From positions 28,569,953 through 28,633,952 of the forward strand of contig NC_036445.1 in the NCBI RefSeq assembly GCF_002775205.1: DNA of 64,000 nt, written 5' to 3'. The notes under the pieces are model-generated. The model had not been told where the DNA came from. It saw only the letters and a list, made by a program, of their open reading frames with translations, and ran no database searches. This DNA comes from Xiphophorus maculatus. Lineage: Eukaryota > Chordata > Actinopteri > Cyprinodontiformes > Poeciliidae. Made by a program: the position numbers and the translations under genes. This document shows, in pieces, positions 17,701 through 29,220 of this stretch. Position 1 is the stretch's first letter. The number at the start of each line of letters is the position of its first letter.

Positions 17701-20700
17701 TTTTTTTGCAAGACTGTTTTTAAGCAGTAGCTTGTGAGTCAGCCTGTTTCAACATCTCTTTTTCTGGAGCATCACTTTCATGCTTTCATCTAGTGTGTGG
17801 TTCAATATCTCCTCACTTTACTGTTGCCACTGAAACACATAACAGTTCACTTTGTAATATCATCAGAGTAAAAATATTGTCACCTTAGTAAAATACTGCC
17901 CCAAGTTATTTTTTTGTCAAAAGTGATTTTCTTGCCTAAATGATTTTTTAATAAGAAAGAGGTGGTGAAAATGTATTTATAGTCATAAAACATGTATGGT
18001 AAAATTTAGCAACTTATTGTTTCGTAAGTGTGGTTGCAAGACAACAAATCTGGAAATGTTCTGTGATTAAAAAAGGGGAAAAAAAACCCAAACCAAAAAT
18101 GATGACTACCTGCTTTTTACAGACAAACATGTTTTGTATACTATATAAATATGTAAGATGGTAGAAATAAATGTATCCATCCCACATTTAAATTAATAAA
18201 ATATGTTAAGCGTAGCATACTTCCTGGGTAGGGTGACCTTTCAAAGTTGAGGGGAAGCGATTTTCAAGGGACCCCAGAGCCCACCCCACACAGCCGTCTT
18301 TGTATCACAACTGTCTTAGTTTGGTTCTTCATGCGAGACATTCTCAATTTACAGGACATACCTCTGAGTCGAGCAGGGCTCCGGTTTTTGGGCAGGCCAT
18401 ATCCGGACAGGTGATTGCAGCGCCGCCACCCTCCATTATGGACAACTGGACGTACTGTTGCAAACACTGGAGGGGGCAGGACATGCAGCAAAGTGAGATT
18501 TATTATATTTTGGTGCACCAATTGCAGTTTTCTGACAGAACACCGATCTTTAAAAAACCTGACATGCTGATTTTGACTTTGGTCGATGGCTATTTATTTA
18601 TTTTTTGCCTAAAAAGTTGTTAAATATAGCAACAATGACCCTGTTTAAACGACAGCCATCCATTGAACGTCGTTTCTGTTAACACATTTACCTACCAATG
18701 TCCTAATTACAATCTCCTTTACACAGAAACAGTAGAGATGTGAACATTTTGTAATACTCTCACCGTGCCACAAGTTGGCGCTATGGTCTTTAAAACTCTT
18801 TACCTGAAAGCCACCAAAACTAATCAACGTTCAAGATGGCAGAGAACCTGTTTCTATGGACAGACGACTAGGTTCAGCTGTTTCCTAACATGACCGAGTT
18901 AGAAAACCACCAAATTTTTAGCCATTGTTGATATTTGCTTCTTCTGTGGTTTTTAAAATTATGGGCAGCCACTATGTGTTCATCTTCTGATTCCAGTCGT
19001 TCTGCGCATGATCCAGGGATTCCCCAGAATTTTAAAAAAATCTATTTTTGTGTATTTTTTACACAACGAAGACCAAGACGTTTTCAAACCATTCCACTCT
19101 GAAACCTGTTATCAAATTGAAGCATTGTCAGAGAAAACATTTGTCATCGTCATGTAAATGAACAACACAAACGCAACAAAACATTTCCCAGGGTTTCTAT
19201 AGGTTTCACCAAGTCCAATTTAAGACCATTTAAGATCATTATGAATGGAATTTAAGACTTGTACCTCCACACCGCCCGTCAATGGACGCAGAGGTAAATT
19301 TGCCCTTACCCATGACAAACGCAAAACGATACTTTGCCAGCTAGCTAGCAAGCGCATGTTAGCAGTGAGTTACTGGTAGCCTCAACCATAGACTTAATAC
19401 ATTTGTTGTATCATTGTTTAATTATAATGTCTATTGTCTCGACCGTCTTGAGTCACAGAATGCAGTGCAGCTGTGTGAGTGCGACAAAAACTTTTCCTGA
19501 CAGAAAGAAACATTCATACATACGAAATAAATAGTCTTGCCAAGACAAAATTTAAGACCTGTGATTAACATTTTAAAGGCCAACTTACTTTAACATTAAT
19601 TTAAGAGATTCTGAGGCCTTAATTTTAGATAAATGAATTTAAGATTTTTTGAGGACCAGAACACGTGTAAAAAGGACCAAAGTCACTAAGATGGCAACAG
19701 TGGGGTGACTGGTGTTGACGTGACTTGGTGGGCGGGTTCGTCAGCAGAGCGAAGCTGATTTTCAGACCTTTGCGAATGTAGATAAGATTGGTGGATAACA
19801 TTGGTTTCACATGTCCAAAATGATCAAATCTGGGCCAGTTTGTTGGTGCACCCCATGTCTTATGCACTGCAGAAGACTCACAAATGCCACGCCTTTTGAA
19901 AAACAAAAAAGTCATCATTGCATCAAAATAAAATAACAGCACGTCATCTAGAAATACAAAGGAAGCAGTCAAGGAAATGAAGTGTTGTGAAACCAGGGCA
20001 GTTTATAAGTCTGACAGAAGCTTTTTTAGCGCCCACATGTCAAAAGTCACATGTTGCCTCAACTGTGAATTCTAGAAAGGAAGGAGGAACTACACAAAGA
20101 TTGCACAAATACAAACCAGTTTGAGGAACAGAAGAAGAAAAAAAAAGTCATTTGAATATTACATTTCTGTGGAAGAAGACAAGCAAAGAGCCTGAGTGGA
20201 AGTTTGAAATGAGTTGCTAAACGGGGTGGGACCAACGCGAGCCTTCTGCCATCTGACAGCAGAAGGCTCAAGGTATTTGTGATTTACACAACAGAGACAA
20301 TCTGAATGTACTGGCTCCATTTCATCTTTTCTCCTTCTTAAAACAAGGCCATATGTAGGCGTTGTTTTGGTTTCTGTGACCTTATGCGTCCGAAGCCAGG
20401 GAGCTGGGATAGAGATTAGCACCTGGTTCCCTCTGACGGGAATCCACTCCGTTTGGAACAGATGGGACGCCAACGTCTGGCCTCCACTCATAAAGATTAC
20501 AGCTCTGTCTTCTAAAGATAGTGCTACCGATCTCGTAACAAGTGTGAAAGCGAAACTCCGCCGATGACTGGGTGCCGGCGAATACAGTCAGCAGCTGGGA
20601 GCAATCTGAAAAATTCCACGGACGAGTTAAATGGAATCAAATAGGCGAGGGAGTGCCAGAACCTTCATCTCACCAAAATGGAAACGTCTGATATGTGCCA

Positions 20701-22280
20701 ATAAACGGCTCTATTTTAGGGAGCAGAAACTGCGTAAAAATAATCGCCGAGTGCGTTTGTTTTGGATCGCTTTTGGAACACCGTCGCTGCCAACACTGCA
20801 GCAAAACAAGAGCGCTCTGAAATTGTATGCGGTAATAACACCCTGTTCTATTTACGGTGCTCTTCAGGAGTTTACGCACACTTACTGCTGAAACCAGAAG
20901 TTTACATACGCCAAATAAAAAGACATGCAGTTAACTCAAACAAGTCGGTTAACCTATAAGACGTTTCTAAAGCCACGACATCATCATCTGGGCGTTTAAG
21001 GAGATAAAAATCATTGTGGATGTAAACTTCTGACTTTAAAGAAATAAATGTCTGAAATATTATTTCTCTCACTGTGAGACATTGAGCAAACAGAAATAAT
21101 TTAGATAATTAGAACTGATCTAAAACAATAGAGGATTGGTCTAATTTAATTTCAGAGAATGAGAGAAAAAAAAGGTAAACGTGTCATTTTATAGGGTGAA
21201 TGTGAACTTCTGGTTTCTACTGTATAAGCACTGATGTCAAATTCATTTGTGATTCTTTAGTCATGCATTTAAACAGTTCTTCGTCAAGGTGAACTGATAA
21301 GAATACACACAGCTTCAGCGACGATAAACACAGTAGATAAAGGTCTGGGTCAGGTTAGGAACTTAATGTGCAGCCTGCTTCCTCTATTCCAAAACCAGGT
21401 TTATTGTGTCCCGCTGTCATACACAACTGAGTTAAAGCTTCAAACTCTACTGCATGGATTATGTTGAAAGTTAATAGAATTTAAATGAACTCCAGCTTTT
21501 TTCAGAAGAAGAGTGTTTTGGATGTGCCGCCTTGACTGTGCTGGAAGATTGTTATTGGCCACAGTGTGTGGTTTCGCTGGAACTTAAAGCTGCAGTATGT
21601 AACTTTTACAGAAATAAGTTTTTTGTTTTTTTTCTATATTTGTTAAAACCGTCGCCATGTCGTGACAGTATGTTACGGACAGATAATCTGTGAAAAGATC
21701 AATCTTCTGCACCTCCTCCCTGAGCTGCTACTGCCGTCTGAAGAAATGCACCATTCCTGACCAAAAACAACCAATCAGAGACAGGAGGAGGGTCTTAGTG
21801 CTGTCAATCAAACTCTGACACGCGTTGCTAAATGTGCTGACGGCGGAGAAACAACTTACCATTGCAGTTTAGTTTTATCCTTGTGTGTATTCTTGAAAAT
21901 CCACAATACATTCAAACAAATGCACCAGATTCTCTTTTCAAATTAATAGAAGTTGGTTCAAATGCATCACTAAAGAAGCAAAGCCAATATGGCAATTATT
22001 AAAAATCTTTGTAAACTTCTGGCCAGAAGCTTGTACGCTGTGAATCCCAGAATCCCTTCCTCAGATCAGCATCTGCCCTGAAGTCGGACATGTCATCGCC
22101 GCTGCTTACCGCTGTACAGAACGTGCACTTGCAGCCCTCCAGCTCCCTGATGACGGCGAGCGGCTGCAGGCTGAGGCACAGCTTGCAGAACACATCCTGG
22201 CTACTCGGGGGACCGGCGGCGGCCATCACTGGTGACGGATCCCTGGCTTCCAGGTGAATGGAGGGACTCCTGTTGGCCAT
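9464..22280 (-). CDS. rnf144b: E3 ubiquitin-protein ligase RNF144B (RBR family), complete
   Basis: RING-between-RING ligase that passes ubiquitin through a catalytic cysteine and is membrane-anchored by a C-terminal helix. Coding exons in order: 22110-22280, 18362-18466, 17159-17219, 14205-14418, 11730-11859, 10970-11059, 9464-9640. Phases agree throughout and give 315 aa (human is about 300). RING1 starts at CKLC (about residue 32) with CKCTFC and CLQQY. The IBR lies in exon 4 ([21 protein letters not shown]). RING2 lies in exon 5 ([19 protein letters not shown]), with the presumed catalytic Cys at residue 206. The last exon carries the transmembrane helix (about 258-286), a Cys-rich turn, then a basic and poly-Ser tail. 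The helix wording [17 protein letters not shown] favours RNF144B over RNF144A. The start sits in an excellent Kozak context (ACCATGG). Confidence 0.95.
9854..10035 (+). repeat. TTAA-type MITE family A, copy 2, truncated
   Basis: Starts TTAAAGGGGCAGAACTATGTATTTTCC and continues through TAGCACAATCA and TAGCACCTTGAAATTGG. The second half is missing. It lies in the last rnf144b intron. Confidence 0.55.
10150..10430 (+). mobile_element. Tc1-like element remnant, 3' part
   Basis: TCAGAATGGTCCAGTCAAAG and GTCCAGACCTAAACCCAATT, then CACACTTTTCAGATTTTATT. These are the catalytic-region and tail wording of the same Tc1 family as at 8305 and 59100. The middle is deleted. Confidence 0.6.
11140..11660 (-). 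repeat. hAT-like dispersed repeat (family H), copy 2
   Basis: The right edge GGGTACTCTACCCACCTCTGG, reverse-complemented, gives the AGAGGTGGGTAGAGTACC start typical of this group. Internal blocks match 7120-7500. It ends within 100 bp of rnf144b exon 5. Confidence 0.45.
11689..11716. repeat. CA repeat beside an rnf144b splice donor
   Basis: About 14 TG units on plus, CA on the transcript. They begin about 14 nt into the intron after the donor of exon 11730-11859. Confidence 0.85.
12050..12570 (+). repeat. hAT-like repeat, partial
   Basis: Shares with 62013-62646 the stretch AACATGTGAAAA.CTCAG..CTTTCTG and the end TCGATTCA.CACGATTAATC, which is typical of fish hAT derivatives. Confidence 0.45.
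13343..13725. repeat. palindromic MITE family C, copy 1
   Basis: Starts CACTGCAAATACACAAAATC and TTACCAATTATTTTT, and ends with the approximate complement (AGATATTTGCACTAGAAC ... TTTTTTGCA). Whole-element inverted symmetry indicates a foldback MITE. A terminal fragment of a second copy lies at 14025-14075. Intronic in rnf144b. Confidence 0.55.
14419..17158. other. rnf144b intron 3
   Basis: AT-rich and noncoding. Apart from MITE family C copy 2 I see no gene, RNA or ordered structure. Confidence 0.5.
15755..15990. repeat. palindromic MITE family C, copy 2, degraded
   Basis: Contains GACAAAACTAACTTACA, CAACAAGATATAGTAGCTTA and AAGATATTTGCACTAGAAGA, as in the copies at 13343 and 40978. Confidence 0.45.
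19190..19650 (+). repeat. dispersed repeat family E, copy 1
   Basis: Contains TTTAAGACCATTTAAGA near its start and GCCAGCTAGCTAGCAAG..., ...GTAGCCTCA and GAGTCACAGAATGCA further in. Parts recur at 51390-51640 and 52605-52690. Confidence 0.4.
20884..21226. mobile_element. non-autonomous Tc1/mariner element (MITE)
   Basis: Left end CTGAAACCAGAAGTTTACAT, right end (complemented) ACAGTAGAAACCAGAAGTTC. An internal direct repeat ATGTAAACTTCTGACTTT lies near 21019-21036. This inverted/direct-repeat layout is typical of Tc1 elements. No transposase remains. TA dinucleotides flank it. Confidence 0.65.
21584..21873 (+). repeat. TTAA-type palindromic MITE family B, internally deleted copy
   Basis: Left end TTAAAGCTGCAGTATGTAAC, right end ACTTACCATTGCAGTTTA. 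The middle has CTACTGCCGTCTGAAGAAA and AGGAGGAGGGTCTTA, shared with copies at 35861 and 53444. Confidence 0.6.
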
Positions 22281-22366
22281 GGTGGGAGGAGGCAGGGTGG
22301 CTCTAGGCCTTCCGCTGGCCTTGATGATGATGATGATGATGATGATGATCTACGGTCGCCATGAAC
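22281..22366 (-). promoter_or_regulatory. rnf144b 5' leader with an oligo-histidine uORF
   Basis: The first coding exon appears to begin at 22366, after the acceptor sequence ttctgcttccag on the minus strand, leaving an 86-nt leader. The leader contains an upstream ATG at 22362. It opens a 19-codon uORF (22303-22362) reading M-A-T-V-D, eight histidines, Q-G-Q-R-K-A, stop. The stop lies 22 nt before the main ATG. The histidines come from a (CAT)n microsatellite. The main ATG has the stronger context, so the uORF could tune translation. Confidence 0.6.
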
Positions 22367-23311
22367 CTGGAAGCAGAAATGAAACCGATTTATTCGCATA
22401 CAACTCCGCTTCCTTCCTCTTTGGACTGATTCTGGAAAGTTTACCAACTCTGACGGTTTTCCATGTGCCTGCATTACCACCTCTCCCAATATATGATGCC
22501 ATCTTTCAGGCCAGAGGTCTGTATTTAGCAATCCTAAAGTTATTAGGCATCAGTTCAATCATTCTGAGTGTAAGAATTAATCATATGTTGTGTCATCTCT
22601 ACTGTTTCTTGTCCTGTCCAAGAAACAGCTAAAAATACAGTTTAAGAGTAGAAATCAACATTATGTTGAAAATTCTTGGGGGTTTTCTGTATCACAGTCG
22701 AGGTCCTGTTTTCTAAATTCTGTTCTTTTTTTCTCTTTTCAGTGAACTTTAGTTAGAGGAGTTCACAAGTCATTTTGACCAAGTCCAAGTCAAGCAAGTC
22801 AGTGAAGTCAACAACTGAAACTAACATTTTCTCATCAAATCCCCAACATCTACGTCACCTGACCGCTAACCCTTTATCGCTGAAGGTTTGGTTTCCAGTA
22901 CAGTATTTTTGTAATCACCTTTCAGTCTAATATTTATTAAGTTATGTTTCAATTGTTTAACATTTAATTTACCAACCAAAAATCTGTTGAAAGCCGATTT
23001 ATGTTATTTAGAAAATTGTTTAAATCTAATATTATCCCCATTAGAAATACAAATAGACGTTAATGTTGCAAAAATAATAAGCGTAAGTGTTTTAACCAGT
23101 TAAAATTTTATTTCCAAATGAATCAAACAATCTGTCTTTATAATCACTAAATTAACAACTTTTTATCCCCACTTTCATATTGTCCACTTGTTTATATATT
23201 GCACTAAATGTTGTCTGGCGGCTCTTCTTTTTAATGATATTGGGAACTATTTTCTAAATCCAAATTGTTCTCAACCATAAGTAATAATGTTCAAATTTAA
23301 TAATGTTGAAA

Positions 23312-23346
23312 ACTTAGCTTCGTTCAGCACTTGAACGAAGCTAAGT
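23312..23346. repeat. perfect 15-bp hairpin
   Basis: Arms 23312-23326 and 23332-23346 (ACTTAGCTTCGTTCA and its complement) with a 5-nt loop. Confidence 0.7.
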
Positions 23347-23961
23347 GTTGTAAGTCATGAGTAACATTAATAATGATAACATTTAAAAATATACACAAAA
23401 CATAGCAGGTTTACTCAAGAAACACTGCACACTATCACATTTGTCCAAAATATACTGTAAAATATGTTTGTAAAGAAAACACAGAGCTTATTCTAATACA
23501 TACCACAGTAACACACATCAACAAAAACAGGGGACGAGCTATCAGTTACCGGTTACTACGGTAACCACCCACTGCCAAGAGCAGCATAACAGAACTTAAA
23601 ACACCAATAAATGTCTAAAGAAACATATCAAAAAATAAAGTCAAAGAACAAATAAACTAATTTTGACAAACTTCACATTTACAACATTGTTGCATTAAAA
23701 CCCTGTTACACATGTTTTTTTGTAGATAAAAACGTAACACCGTCACGTCGCCGCGTGCGTGTTGGGCGTGGGCAACAAGAAATCCGGTTCGTTAAAAATC
23801 ATTATAATGAACCATAATAACGTTTAAATAAATATGTGCGAAGCTTAATAATAGTGAAGCAATACAAAAGTAAGAAATTTGCTCCAGAAGATGAATCTAT
23901 GCAGTCTCTCCTTGCCATGAAGACCTTGCTCTTACCAAAAGGCAATTCCATTATTTAGCAG

Positions 23962-24035
23962 AAAAATCAGTAAGTTCTTGAATAATGATTTGTATAAGTT
24001 CTTACAAATCATTATTCAAGGACTTACTGATTTTT
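23962..24035. repeat. 33-bp near-perfect hairpin
   Basis: Arms 23962-23994 and 24003-24035 pair over 33 bp with one G.U wobble and an 8-nt loop. It could be a miRNA-like precursor or a recent inverted duplication. No family is recognised. Confidence 0.7.
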
Positions 24036-26636
24036 TTTCTTCAGCTCTTAAGAAAATCAAGAAAATGGCTGCTGAAGCTTTGTCCCTGTCGCTTGACGGT
24101 TCTGTTTGTAGCTTAGGTACAGTGTGTCTTTTTAAGTGAGAGGCTGTTTAAAAGGCCCTTGATCATAGGAAGTGGTTGGTGCTGTGCAGCGCTTCCAAGC
24201 TCGTTGTGTACGTGTTGCCGGCGGTGCAGGGCTGAGCAGCGTAATGTGGGCCATTCTGGCCACAGACCTCTGTGAGGACAGCTGGGGACATTCAATAAGA
24301 AAAGATCATCAAAAGCAAAACCTAAAACATTCCTGTGCAAATGTTGACGAGTTCCAGATGTTTGAAGCCAATAACTGATTTTTGTGGGGTGTTTTTTCTT
24401 TTTTGTATTGCCATAACAGGCTGACCTGGCCTGTCTTTGAGGTTCACAGTTTCAACGTAGATACGAAGCAGATCAGGTGAAACGTTGAGCTAAAAGCCCA
24501 AACAGCTGAAAAGATGAGCTGTCCAGTCTCATTGATCTTTGCTCCAAACAGCTGGGTGCCTATTTACATCTGACACAGGGAATGAAATCTACCCTCTAGG
24601 CGAAACCGGGTCCATTTATGTGTGACCTGATTATGTGGTTATTATTTGCCTCTCAAGTCTGAACATGGATCTGGGAATGGCATCAAACCCGGCTTAATCA
24701 CCCTTGGAAAATCAGTAGGGTTTGGCAAATGTTCCACTCCGTGATCAGGCTAACTACTATTAGCAATACAAATGACGCACGTATCATTTTACATGTTCAC
24801 AAATAGAAATAATGGCACACAAGCTGACAAAGTGCAAAAACATAAACTGGATTCAGCCCATAATGGATTTTGGGGTTAAGGTTAGTGAGGAAACGCCATT
24901 TGTCCCTGTTAGAATTCTTCCTTCAGAGAGCTTTCCTATCCCAAGCTTGGGACCTTGAAGTATAAATTGCGTTTTAAAATGTCTTGACCAAATAGTGGTC
25001 CTTGTACACCTTATTGTCTAAAAGAACAAGAACTTGTTGCAAAACGTTTGAGATCCAAGCTCTCTCTTCCTCCAGGAACCAGCTCAGTCGAGTTTAGGTG
25101 CAATTTGGAGATGTGTGCCCTTCTCACCAGCTAGGAGAACTGCAGTGCAGCATATCTTGCTTGTGCAAGGTGCCTAAACGCTGTCGATCTCATCCAAACT
25201 CTCATGCACTACAGGTTGACACACCTCAGTCTATGTCTTTGTAGATGAGCTAACATATTGGACGTGTGGTTGCTAGCATGAGGAATGTACACTGCAAATA
25301 GATTGACTGGAAACGGTTTTAGCCACTCCGTTTGTAACGTTTTAATCAATGTACTACAAAATGAAGGGTAGAATACGTTTTATATTATACTTCTGGCCTA
25401 ACCCCCAACAACAGCCATATAAAGAGTTTTTACCTCGTAAAGGGTTCTAAACGTCATACAAAAGCATTCTTTCTTGGTAAGAAAAACAGATCTTTTGTTA
25501 ATAGTTGACAGAGGGCAAGATAAGACTATCTTGGACGATAGATCCAGACCATCTCCAAAGGACAGAGCCCCACCCAAACAACAAATCATTCCTCTGTTTT
25601 CAAAAAAACATGAGCAATAATGCCGTAATCTGGGATTTGCACTTAATCCCGAGAAGGACTGCGGGTTGGACGCGGAAAACAGGGTCACACAGGAAGCTGC
25701 TGTGTTAAAAACAAACTCTGCAGACCGAGCGGCTGCTGAAATCACAAACTGCCTCGGACACGCTGTGAAAGGTGGCAGGAAACTTCTGCAGCAGTTCGAC
25801 CACTGCGGCCTCTTTTAAGGCTGAACGCTCTGTTATTGTTATTATTATTATTGTTATGGGTCATTACTGATCTGCAGTTGCTTCTTTACATGCGGAACAG
25901 CACCTTTTCTGCCCAGTCACGTTTTAATTTCCTCCTGTACTCCCATGCGGACCAGCTGAGGCGTCTGCTATCATCTCGCCACAAAGTCTGCTAGCTTGTC
26001 CCATCCTGCCTGGGCCGTACAACCAACTCTGTGGTCTCACGCTGGAAAATAACAGCCTTCATTCACTCTGCCTCCCTCCATGGAAACTCCCTTATGTCAT
26101 TATTAATACAGAGGAGCTTTTGTTCAGGAGAAACTTTACAGTTGAACTTGAGATAACATCGGTGGGCAATCTGTCAGTAGGGCAGAGCAGCTTCGATGAA
26201 GCAAACCAAAGGTGGTTTTTAAAAGGACCTGCGACTGCAGAATGCAACCGTATTTTAACGCAACAATGCACTCAGGCGGCGAATGTTGGACTGATTTCCA
26301 TCCAGATGTCTGCAGAAAGGGCAAAACTTTGGATTTCAGCCCGGAGGCCTTCAGAAATCTGATTGCACCCGGCCCCTCCATCTGCAAACATTCCAGCTCC
26401 CACCACTGCTACAGAATGTCTTATATCGGCACAGGCTTGTGTGCAGACTGGGTTTTCTTCTGTTTGGATGAAATAATGATTAGTTACCAGTCGGGATGAA
26501 GGTCTGGATGGGAATGCTACACCAGCTGGAGGAGGTGAGAGGAGTTTGGGGGAGCATCGAAGCGTCATTGCTGAGGCCGGGGATGGAAAACCAGATCAGC
26601 CTGGTGAGAAGCTGCTGCTGCTGCTGCAGCAGGCAG

Positions 26637-26638
<2 letters not shown>

Positions 26639-26710
<72 letters not shown>
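26639..26710. repeat. (GT)36 microsatellite
   Basis: Uninterrupted GT run of about 72 bp following a short CTG run. Confidence 0.95.
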
Positions 26711-26712
<2 letters not shown>

Positions 26713-27136
26713 CAGAAATCATATGGCATCACTTTCACTGCTGTGTTCACACACGTCTGTGTAATTCGGAGGCGTTCTAACCCAATAATTTGAATGTTTA
26801 TTTACTTTGAGAGAGACTGATACACGATCACATAACGCTGCATAATAGTGACTTACTGAAGGAGGAAATGAAAGTGGAAATAAATTAGCGTCGATCATGT
26901 CTGCCACCATCGGTTGCTTATATTTATAGCCACATGTATTTGACTAATATCATCACAAAAAAAGAAAAAAAAATGTATTTTTTGCGAATCCAAACTAAAG
27001 ACATCTGCGTTTTTGAAGCTCGCGCTGTCACACAGATCAGAACCGCCAGACGTCTTTTAATTGTCTTTTTTTTTCTTTTCTTTTTTTTTTACATATATCA
27101 TTCTAGTAGCTGGAAATGCGTTAAAGGAAGACCTAC

Positions 27137-27480
27137 CTTGCCTGAGGTGTGGGAGCAGCTTCCAGATCCGCAGCAGCGGTCCTCTCAGAGGAACATATGT
27201 TGATAAAAGAGCCTGCCTCTGTCGTAACCTGCTGTTGGCCTGTGAAGCTCCCGCCGCGGCCCTGGACACGGTCTTCCTCACTGAACTGGAGTTTGATGGA
27301 AGTGGAAAAACATCGCAGCAGCCCCGCGGCTCCCCCCGTCAGGACCGTGTCTCCGTGTGGGAGCTCTGCCTCCGCGGTCTGAGCCCGTCCAGGAAGCTCC
27401 GCTCGCTCTCCACTGAGCTCAACTCACGACTGCTCCTGCTGGCTGACTCGCTCAACTCGTGCTGCTTTCAAGGACGGTCC
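27137..27480 (-). promoter_or_regulatory. probable noncoding first exon and promoter of rnf144b
   Basis: This is a GC- and CpG-rich island in otherwise AT-rich DNA. On the minus strand it ends in a consensus donor, CAAG followed by GTAGGT, with the junction between 27137 and 27136. That fits splicing to the acceptor at 22366 across a roughly 4.8-kb intron. The six-frame translations here have no family resemblance, so I read it as 5' untranslated sequence plus core promoter. The exact transcription start is not visible. Confidence 0.45.
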
Positions 27481-28556
27481 TGAAAATTCAGACTCTACGC
27501 GAGGTAACGCAAAAGAAAAAAATTTCCCCATGTCCCCTAGGGGGCTCCGTACCATTGAATATGCGTTTAAAAGGGCAGTTTTGTGTTAAAATTGACTTCT
27601 ATTAACTTTACATCGTGTTTATAATGTTAGTCCATGATCAAAAACAGAGAAGGAGTTTTAATTTGATTCTTTTAGGCATGTTTGAGAAATCCTTTAATCT
27701 TCCTAGGTATCCATTCCAGGAGAGACAAAACGGTCTCTGCTCAATTTCTGACCTAGTGGGCCGCTAGGGGTGCTATAGCTCCTCCTGGAAAATCCATAGC
27801 ACTTCCATAGAACCACAAAGAAAATATCAAATTATTTTCTTTTTTATCTAAGTTAATATTCTTTAATATGTGGTTGTTGTGGTATTTTCCTTGCTAAATA
27901 CAACTGATTAAAAGGAAATAATCTCGAGTAAAAAAATTTATTGAGTTAAAAAAAAAAATAAAAATAAAAAATCCCATCTTGCAACAGGAAATGAACTTGT
28001 ATGCCTATTTTCACTTCCGGAAAACATGTGAAAGGTGCCGATAATGCAAAAATGGATCGTTTTCTACAACCCAAATTTCCAGGAGGGAACTGTGGATAAA
28101 ACAGAAAAGGTCAGATCACCAGTTTGGCAGAATTCCAGATATTTAAAACAAAAAACTATTCAATAATTTTGTCTTATGAGAAATGCTTACATTGAGATGC
28201 GTTTTTCAGCCATATTGTCCTGACACATGTATTAACTAAATAGCAGAATACCACATATTCACTTTCCTCTTTATTGATGACTGTTGTAGATGTCTGGGTT
28301 CTGCGTTGTTCTGTGTGTTCAGAACTGTAATAACAATGATCCTTCATACCTTCAGATCATCCTCAGTAAGTTGCTTAGCCTACCTTCAACGTCTGCCGAT
28401 AAGGATTTCTGGAGCTGCCACTGCTGACAAGTTCCCCTAACTCATGGAGCAAAAGAAATCTTTGTTTCTATTATTCTCTTCGGAGGTTAATACTATTCTG
28501 AATTTTGGGTTAGGAGTGCTCCTGCCGCATGAACAGGGTGGTGTCTTATCTGGATG

Positions 28557-28603
28557 GTATACCACATCATGCAGATACCACATATCTGCATGATGTAGTA
28601 TAC
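28557..28603. repeat. 21-bp hairpin with one mismatch
   Basis: Arms 28557-28577 and 28583-28603 around CCACA. The arm sequence ACCACATC recurs again at 28615-28622. Confidence 0.65.
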
Positions 28604-28619
28604 AGCAAATGTATACCAC

Positions 28620-29220
28620 ATCAAGAAACTGTTTGACGGCCTAAGGAAACTGTCGCCTACTTGGGGAAAGTAGTTAAACAAGGACGTGTGCAGCCAATTC
28701 AAACGAATGTTTTTTGTTATTGAACATTACCCAATGTCAACAAACAAAAGGGAACTTATGAATTTCCTGCCTGGTGGGTTACTACCGCAGCTCCTGTCCA
28801 AACTTCTCAATTTTAGTTGCTCCCTTGATTAAACTTTCAAAAACAAAGGTTAAATTTATATAGTCAACTTGTTGTCAAGAGGCTTTTGAATACATTAAAA
28901 CAATGTATTTATGTTGTCACTGCTGGTATGCTGCTACAGTATGATGGGAATGATGTTCAACATCCTGCGAGTTTCTTCTCCGTGAAGTTTAACTTGCACA
29001 GCGATACCATTCTGACATTAAAAATGAAGCATTGACTATTGTCCAGGCATTTCAACACACAAGAGCCATAATCCTATCACTTTTTGGATCTTGCTGCATT
29101 GTCTTAATCACTGACAGATGTAGTGGTTTTTGTTTTTCAGGTATTCGCCACATAAAAAGTTCTGACAAACACGGAGAAGATGGCTTGTCAAGAGCCCCTT
29201 GCTCTTAGGGCGTGTCATCA
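28620..29220 (+). pseudogene. decayed Ty3/gypsy LTR-retrotransposon pol fragment
   Basis: Broken frames carry recognisable pieces, in order, of the end of reverse transcriptase (TNKREL followed by a short Phe-Leu stretch, then VAPL-like), the connection segment (CCQEAFEYIK) and RNase H (about 28910-29110). A piece resembling the ...LSRAP terminus follows near 29185. Several stops and frameshifts interrupt it. No LTRs, gag or integrase are seen. It is a dead fossil. Confidence 0.65.

Larger units (their letters stand above)
18467..22109. other. rnf144b intron 1 of the coding region
   Basis: Noncoding. Contains repeat family E (19190-19650), a Tc1-type MITE (20884-21226) and a TTAA-type MITE (21584-21873). 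Open frames of up to about 115 codons show no family resemblance. Confidence 0.5.
22367..27136. other. probable rnf144b 5' intron
   Basis: Noncoding. Contains two long hairpins (23312-23346, 23962-24035) and a long GT microsatellite. Otherwise no gene seen. Confidence 0.45.

Noticed and set aside
22258-22632. 124-codon plus-strand frame with a Met run
   Set aside because: Antisense to the rnf144b first coding exon and its CAT repeat.
26480-26780. Open frames of repeated Val-Cys or Thr-His
   Set aside because: Produced entirely by the GT microsatellite.
27061-27483. 140-codon plus-strand frame in a GC-rich block
   Set aside because: GC-rich DNA opens frames by chance. The minus strand has a consensus splice donor in the right place for rnf144b exon 1, and no protein family is recognisable.
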